Assembly (NCBI GenBank): GCA_017618495.1
Contig: JAFZUD010000192.1
Location: 1-10,807 of the forward strand
Reading direction: 5' to 3'
Source of the DNA: Bacilli bacterium
GTDB taxonomy: Bacteria > Bacillota_I > Bacilli_A > RFN20 > CAG-826
DNA length: 10,807 nucleotides
The position numbers and the translations under genes were made by a program. The notes beneath the pieces were generated by a model that did no database searches, was not told where the DNA came from, and saw only the letters and a list, made by a program, of their open reading frames with translations. Shown piece after piece: positions 7,343-10,807 of the stretch; position 1 is the stretch's first letter; every line of letters begins with the position of its first letter.

Positions 7343-8467
7343 ATGAAGAAAACCGCTTTAAGTATCATTTCCCTTTCAACGTTACTCCTTGCCTCTTGCT
7401 CATTCTTCGGAGGAGAAGGAGCGGCCGCCATCAAATTTGGCAACGAGAACCTTTCCTCTCTCCCAAGCGAATCCATCCCGGAGTTCGTCAACCAGGAAGA
7501 AAGCCAGACCTATTACACAAGCGAAGACATCCTTATGTCCCTTGAGTGCAACGGTTACTTCACCAATTACTCATATTTCTACCTCGATGAGAATGACAAG
7601 AACCTCCGTGTCTACGACAACATGTACTTCTATGAGAAGGACTATTTCTATTTCGTCACCAAGGACGTCAAATACCTCTGGGCTTCTTTAGAAGAAGGTT
7701 ATGACAGAACCTGCGTCGAAGAGGAAAAAGAAGCAGGCTATGATATCCGCATCAACGTCCTCAAAGACGGCGTCTACACGATCAAATTCGACATCGAAAC
7801 CAAGAAAGCATCGGTCATTTATAAGAGCGAAATCACCGAACCTAAATATTTTCCAATCAATACCGCCGACCTCTATAACGGCAAGACGAAGAGTTATATC
7901 TCTATGACCCAAAGCGCCTCAAACCCTGATGAGCTTGAGTGCAAGGGCGTTGAATTCGATGTCAGCAAAGGCTGTTCAATCGTTGATACCACGACCCATA
8001 TCAGCATGTATAAGCTCACAATCGATTCTTCTTCGAAAGACCTTGCCCTTTATACCTCGCTTGAAAGAGATAAATCCTTCTATAGCACATTCGATGGGAA
8101 AATGAATCTCTACCTCAACAAGAAGACTTATGTCTTACGTGGAGAGATCGCCGATAAAGAGCATTCAACGTTCTACGTGCAAAATATTGGAAACAGCCGT
8201 CTTACCGATCCAGTCGTAGACCCAACTCATCCATATCTCTTCACCTGCCAGTATACGACCCCTCAATATGTCACTGAGGTGCCTGATCTCTATGGCAAAC
8301 ACGTTAATAAACTCTCATTCACCTATTCAAGCGAGACCATTGAACTCTACGAATACGAATACAAAGGCGAGCCAAGATCATATTACCGTTTCAAAGAGGA
8401 GGGAACCTATAACATCACCCTCGATATGTCGGCCTTGACCTTCAGCGCAACAAAGGTAGTCGAATAA
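7343..8467 (+). CDS. Putative surface lipoprotein with repeated beta-rich domains, function unknown
   Basis: I do not recognise a named family for this 374-aa protein. It starts with a lipoprotein signal peptide (MKKTALSIISLSTLLLASC): a two-Lys n-region, a hydrophobic core and the lipobox LASC with Cys19. It should be lipidated and anchored on the outside of the cytoplasmic membrane. The rest is rich in Tyr, Asp and Glu and looks like beta strands. A pattern of Gly followed by alternating hydrophobic residues recurs: DGVYTIKFDI (Gly143), DGKMNLYLNK (Gly252) and EGTYNITLDM (Gly354). The spacing is 109 and 102 residues, which suggests three tandem sandwich-like domains. The GxYxIxxD edge resembles that of carbohydrate-binding modules, but this is only resemblance. 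No catalytic motif was seen. It is transcribed alone and ends tail to tail with the second lipoprotein gene. Confidence 0.88.
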   Translation: MKKTALSIISLSTLLLASCSFFGGEGAAAIKFGNENLSSLPSESIPEFVNQEESQTYYTSEDILMSLECNGYFTNYSYFYLDENDKNLRVYDNMYFYEKDYFYFVTKDVKYLWASLEEGYDRTCVEEEKEAGYDIRINVLKDGVYTIKFDIETKKASVIYKSEITEPKYFPINTADLYNGKTKSYISMTQSASNPDELECKGVEFDVSKGCSIVDTTTHISMYKLTIDSSSKDLALYTSLERDKSFYSTFDGKMNLYLNKKTYVLRGEIADKEHSTFYVQNIGNSRLTDPVVDPTHPYLFTCQYTTPQYVTEVPDLYGKHVNKLSFTYSSETIELYEYEYKGEPRSYYRFKEEGTYNITLDMSALTFSATKVVE

Positions 8468-8471
8468 AAGA

Positions 8472-8494
8472 AAAAGCCCCAAATCGGGGCTTTT
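8472..8494. terminator. Bidirectional intrinsic terminator between two convergent lipoprotein genes
   Basis: The perfect 9-bp stem AAAAGCCCC (8472-8480) / GGGGCTTTT (8486-8494) has a 5-base loop and gives a T-run on both strands. It fills almost all of the 28 bases between the stop codons of the + strand gene (ending 8467) and the - strand gene (ending 8496), so it serves both. Confidence 0.92.
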
Positions 8495-8495
8495 A

Positions 8496-9200
8496 TTATT
8501 TATCAAACGTCTTCAGATAATCTTCGACGAGAAGAGTCTTTTCAACTACGGCCTTTGTGCCTTTGAAGGCGATGAACTCGCTGAGTCCATATCTGTCTTT
8601 GGCTTCCTCGCTCCAATCGTAGGTGTAACCAAGCCTCGTCCATGGGAGCTTGCTAACGTCATAGGAGTAGTAGAACTGGTTGGCGAACCAACTCTTATAG
8701 TCTTCGCTCTCATCCTCCGCGAACTTAAGTTCCATTGGCTTTGTGACATCGGTGACATAAGCTGGGCGCTTCACATCGCTAGGATTAAACCATAACGAGC
8801 TGATGTAGGTGTTCTTGCTCTCGTGGCTCATGCCAAGGACTTGCTTAACCCTAAGAAGCGGGTCTTTGATGTTGCTCTTGTTGTCTAAGTACCAGTTTTC
8901 GAACTCTTTCACTGAGCAAAGCCATGATTCGCCCCAGGTGATCGTGATCTCTTGTCCATCGGGATAGGAATCTGGGTAACGGTTTAAGGTGAAGAGCAAA
9001 ACCTCGCCTTTATCGTTCATCTCAACCTTCTTGTCATCTTTGGTGAGGTTAACGAGCGGGCGGAGATTCTCTTCTTTCGCCTCAATGGAGTCCATGTAGG
9101 CGTTATGGAGTCTTTCTTCTAAAGAGACGGTTCCTTGCGCGCAGCCAAAGAGGATGGTGGCAAGGGTTGGAACAATAAAAAAAGCGGTGCGGTTTTTCAT
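8496..9200 (-). CDS. Putative lipoprotein, function unknown
   Basis: I cannot assign a function to this 234-aa protein. Residues 1-20 are a lipoprotein signal (MKNRTAFFIVPTLATILFGC) with lipobox LFGC and Cys20, so it should be membrane-anchored and face outward. A helical, charged stretch follows (about 24-47), then a Trp-rich conserved-looking region: TWGESW (88-93), DPLLRVKQVLG (113-123), a LWFNPSD segment (136-142), and PWTRLGYTYDW (186-196) followed by GLSEFI. From memory these motifs resemble an uncharacterised family found in other phyla; I could not verify this. ATG 9200 is preferred to the in-frame ATG at 9212, because the latter lies within the -10 box and would put Ile-Phe-Gly ahead of the Lys of the signal peptide. 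No Shine-Dalgarno site precedes either. It is flanked by two terminators, so it is a single-gene unit. Confidence 0.85.
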   Translation of the reverse strand: MKNRTAFFIVPTLATILFGCAQGTVSLEERLHNAYMDSIEAKEENLRPLVNLTKDDKKVEMNDKGEVLLFTLNRYPDSYPDGQEITITWGESWLCSVKEFENWYLDNKSNIKDPLLRVKQVLGMSHESKNTYISSLWFNPSDVKRPAYVTDVTKPMELKFAEDESEDYKSWFANQFYYSYDVSKLPWTRLGYTYDWSEEAKDRYGLSEFIAFKGTKAVVEKTLLVEDYLKTFDK

Positions 9201-9207
9201 GCCGAAT

Positions 9208-9216
9208 ATCATACCA
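9208..9216 (-). promoter_or_regulatory. Extended -10 promoter of the minus-strand lipoprotein gene
   Basis: Read on the minus strand, TGGTATGAT (9216 to 9208) is a TGn extended -10 with TATGAT. ATTCGGC (7 bases) follows and then the ATG at 9200. A TTGTCA lies upstream, but with a 22-base spacer, too long for a standard -35. The layout matches the lipase promoter and again predicts a transcript starting at the ATG. Confidence 0.5.
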
Positions 9217-9247
9217 CATAAAAAGCCAAAATCCTTGACAAAATAAC

Positions 9248-9276
9248 AAAAAAAGCCCCGTTTTGCAGGGGCTTTT
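9248..9276 (-). terminator. Intrinsic terminator of the plsC-lipid kinase operon
   Basis: The arms AAAAGCCCC (9251-9259) and GGGGCTTTT (9268-9276) form a 9-bp stem with an 8-base loop. On the minus strand a 7-base T-run follows (9254 down to 9248). It lies 12 bases past the stop of the lipid kinase gene and before the promoter of the next minus-strand gene. Confidence 0.9.
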
Positions 9277-9288
9277 GCCTTTTATCTC

Positions 9289-10152
9289 TTATTCAGGGAT
9301 GTAGGCGGTGAACTTCTTGACGTCGTTCACAACCTCACCATCGATCTGGAGGGCGCATGGGGTGTCATAAGAGACCTCGAAGCGTTTGCCAGGGATGATC
9401 TTGACGTTCTTTGGGTATTTCTTGACGTGGGTGCCTTTGAAGAGAGTTGGGAAGAGTAACAAGGTTCCAAGTTTGCCTTTGCCGAAGATGGTGGCAAGGG
9501 TGAGCGTGCCGGAGTTACGCTTCTGCTCTGGGGCAACGTTCATGCCTCCGCCATAGAAGCGGCCGTGCATGGTGGAGCAGATATAGACTTTCTTAAGCTG
9601 GATCTCCTCTTTGTCATCGACTTTGATGGTGGCGTTTCTTGGGGTGAATCCTTTGAAGAGAAGACCGACGGTGATCTTGCCATAGTCGACTTTCTCGCCT
9701 TTTTTCTTCTTTTCTTCGGCGACGACGCAGCACTGGCCATCGATGCCGTATCCGATGCCGTTGATGAAGCGGTATTTCTTGCCTTCGATCTCAACGATTG
9801 GAAGCTTCTTGAGATATGGGTTCAAGAGATAGAATGGCTCATTCTCTTTGTCGTCCTCTTTGATATCGTTAAGGAAATCGTTTCCGGTTCCGCTTGGATA
9901 GAGATAGTAGTTGCATGGAAGATTCTCAACATCAACGCGGTTGATGAAGTGGTTGAGAGTGCCATCTCCGCCGAGCATGACGACGTTGTCGTCTTTCTCT
10001 AAGCCCTTCATGAACTTCTCGACTTCAAGATCGACCATCGAGAGAATCTCAGGCTCTGGAAAACGCTTGGCGATCTCTGGAAGAAGCGCCTCAGCGTTCT
10101 CTTTTCCCTTTCCGCCATCGGCGTAAGGATTGAAAAGCAAATAGTTTTTCAT
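9289..10152 (-). CDS. Diacylglycerol kinase family lipid kinase (DgkB/YegS/BmrU type)
   Basis: This is a soluble lipid kinase of 287 aa, normal for the family. It most likely phosphorylates diacylglycerol to phosphatidic acid at the inner face of the membrane, recycling diacylglycerol. The DAGK catalytic domain begins at the N-terminus (LLFNPYADGGKG). The nucleotide-binding motif GGDGT is at 61-65, PSGTGNDF at 86-93, NGIGYGIDG in the middle, FYGGGMNVAP before residue 207, and QIDGE near the C-terminus with Glu273, which corresponds to the catalytic base in this family. The usual Asp-Gly after the GGG motif, whose Asp helps hold a structural magnesium ion in characterised DgkB, is Ser214-Gly215 here. 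The ATG overlaps the plsC stop as ATGA and has a strong ribosome site inside plsC. Exact substrate (diacylglycerol or another lipid alcohol) is inferred. Confidence 0.9.
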   Translation of the reverse strand: MKNYLLFNPYADGGKGKENAEALLPEIAKRFPEPEILSMVDLEVEKFMKGLEKDDNVVMLGGDGTLNHFINRVDVENLPCNYYLYPSGTGNDFLNDIKEDDKENEPFYLLNPYLKKLPIVEIEGKKYRFINGIGYGIDGQCCVVAEEKKKKGEKVDYGKITVGLLFKGFTPRNATIKVDDKEEIQLKKVYICSTMHGRFYGGGMNVAPEQKRNSGTLTLATIFGKGKLGTLLLFPTLFKGTHVKKYPKNVKIIPGKRFEVSYDTPCALQIDGEVVNDVKKFTAYIPE

Positions 10153-10807
10153 AACATTAAACCCTCCTCATTTAGTTTTTCTGTTATTAGGTTCATGGAT
10201 AATTTGGCCAAATCGACCGTGGACATTCCCGCGTAATCCTCGGGATAAAGGGTCCTAAGGATGTTGAAGTAGACTTTCGTCTTTCTCCAAGGGCTCCTCT
10301 TATGGATTTGGGCCGTGCCGTTAAGCGAGGCGATGACGATAGGGCAGCCGCTCTTAACAGCGGTTTGGAAAGAACCTGGGTGGAATGGGAGAAGGATATC
10401 TTCGCCTTTGTTTCTCGTTCCTTCTGGGGAGATGGCGATGGAGGCTTTGTCTTCTTTGATGAGGTCGATGGCCTTGACGATGCTCTTGATGCCTTCGGTC
10501 GGGTTCTCTCTGTCGATCGGGATGAAACCGGCGGCCTTGATGAATGGGCCAGCGATCGGCATCTTGAAGTTGTCAGGTTTGGAGATGTAGATCATCGGAT
10601 GCTCTTTGAGCGCTTTGATCATGACCATCTGGTCGAAGTTGGAGCGGTGGTTCGTGACTATAAGGAAACGCTGTCCCTTTGGAAGAAGCTCCTCGCCGCG
10701 CATGATGATCTTGACGCGGAGGACGCTCATAAGGAGATAGTCGTTCTGACGGAGGAACCAAAGGTAGAACCTGCTTAGATCCTCAGGAGCCTTCTTGTTT
10801 TTAATGA
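10149..10807 (-). CDS. plsC: 1-acyl-sn-glycerol-3-phosphate acyltransferase, 5' partial
   Basis: PlsC acylates lysophosphatidic acid to phosphatidic acid at the membrane, the second acylation in phospholipid synthesis. The frame is open from the window edge to the TGA at 10149-10151, giving about 218 visible residues. An ATG exists at 10730, but the upstream frame reads on without a stop (APEDLSRFYLWFLRQNDYLL). That stretch looks like the usual hydrophobic N-terminal segment, so the true start is probably beyond 10807. Counted from that Met, the catalytic HX4D motif is His28-Arg-Ser-Asn-Phe-Asp33 within TNHRSNFDQ. GFIPIDR (68-74) is the glycerol-phosphate-binding region and SPEGTRNKG (101-109) carries the EGTR motif. 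The TGA overlaps the kinase ATG by four bases. Lys-rich spacing and length fit short Bacillota PlsC proteins. Confidence 0.94.
   Translation of the reverse strand, partial: IKNKKAPEDLSRFYLWFLRQNDYLLMSVLRVKIIMRGEELLPKGQRFLIVTNHRSNFDQMVMIKALKEHPMIYISKPDNFKMPIAGPFIKAAGFIPIDRENPTEGIKSIVKAIDLIKEDKASIAISPEGTRNKGEDILLPFHPGSFQTAVKSGCPIVIASLNGTAQIHKRSPWRKTKVYFNILRTLYPEDYAGMSTVDLAKLSMNLITEKLNEEGLML
10162..10168 (-). promoter_or_regulatory. Ribosome binding site of the lipid kinase gene
   Basis: AGGAGGG on the minus strand lies 9 bases before the ATG at 10152 and within the last codons of plsC. It confirms the kinase start and points to coupled translation with plsC. Confidence 0.88.

Noticed and set aside
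9210..9212. Upstream in-frame ATG of the minus-strand lipoprotein
   Set aside because: It lies within the predicted -10 (TATGAT), lacks a ribosome site, and gives a worse signal peptide than ATG 9200.
9235..9240. Perfect TTGACA (-35 consensus) on the + strand
   Set aside because: No -10-like sequence follows at 16-18 bases; the region there is the GC-rich terminator stem, and no + strand gene follows.
10149..10151. Mycoplasma-type code with TGA as Trp
   Set aside because: plsC ends at TGA at the expected length with the usual ATGA overlap, and all Trp codons in conserved motifs are TGG.
10728..10730. ATG at 10730 as the plsC start
   Set aside because: The frame stays open to the window edge with a plausible hydrophobic N-terminal segment, and no good ribosome site precedes this ATG at normal distance.
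1..10807. CRISPR arrays, tRNA/rRNA genes, insertion sequences, prophage or defence genes
   Set aside because: I saw no regular direct repeats, no tRNA-like cloverleaf sequence in the gaps, and no transposase, integrase or defence motif. The gaps are all about 130 bases or shorter.

Overview
The window looks like a chromosomal segment of a low-to-mid GC Gram-positive bacterium. Signs of this are AGGAGG-type ribosome sites, compact intrinsic terminators with T-tracts, lipobox-type lipoproteins, a soluble diacylglycerol kinase and a PlsC acyltransferase. Codon choice is unusual: third-position C dominates (GTC, ATC, CTC, AAC, GCC), but Pro is mostly CCA and Arg often AGA. My best guess is an uncultured gut-type Bacilli/Erysipelotrichales-like Bacillota. 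That placement is inference, not proven. TGA acts as a stop at the end of plsC and tryptophan is TGG, so the standard bacterial code fits.

Region 1 (1-6376, + strand) is the tail of a purine-biosynthesis operon. It holds purD (5' end cut by the window), then purL as a single-chain FGAM synthase of 1228 aa overlapping purD by one base, then fhs (formate-tetrahydrofolate ligase) 21 bases later behind a perfect AGGAGG. A strong intrinsic terminator closes the operon. Fhs makes 10-formyl-THF, the one-carbon donor for two purine steps, so it fits metabolically with the pur genes.

Region 2 (6377-8494, + strand) holds two separately transcribed genes. The first is an alpha/beta-hydrolase lipase/esterase with a visible Ser-Asp-His triad and no signal peptide. 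The second is a 374-aa lipoprotein with about three beta-rich repeats. Each gene has its own promoter signal and terminator.

Region 3 (8472-10807, - strand) runs convergently. It starts outside the window with plsC (5' end cut off), then a diacylglycerol kinase overlapping plsC by ATGA, then a terminator, then a separately promoted 234-aa lipoprotein. That lipoprotein meets the first lipoprotein tail to tail over a shared bidirectional terminator. PlsC and the lipid kinase both make phosphatidic acid.

Most of the window is conserved housekeeping metabolism. No mobile element, CRISPR array, RNA gene or defence system is visible. The least ordinary observations are two genes whose extended -10 promoter sits exactly 7 bases before the ATG with no Shine-Dalgarno site (candidate leaderless mRNAs), and two lipoproteins of unassigned function. 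No gene-free stretch exceeds about 130 bases.
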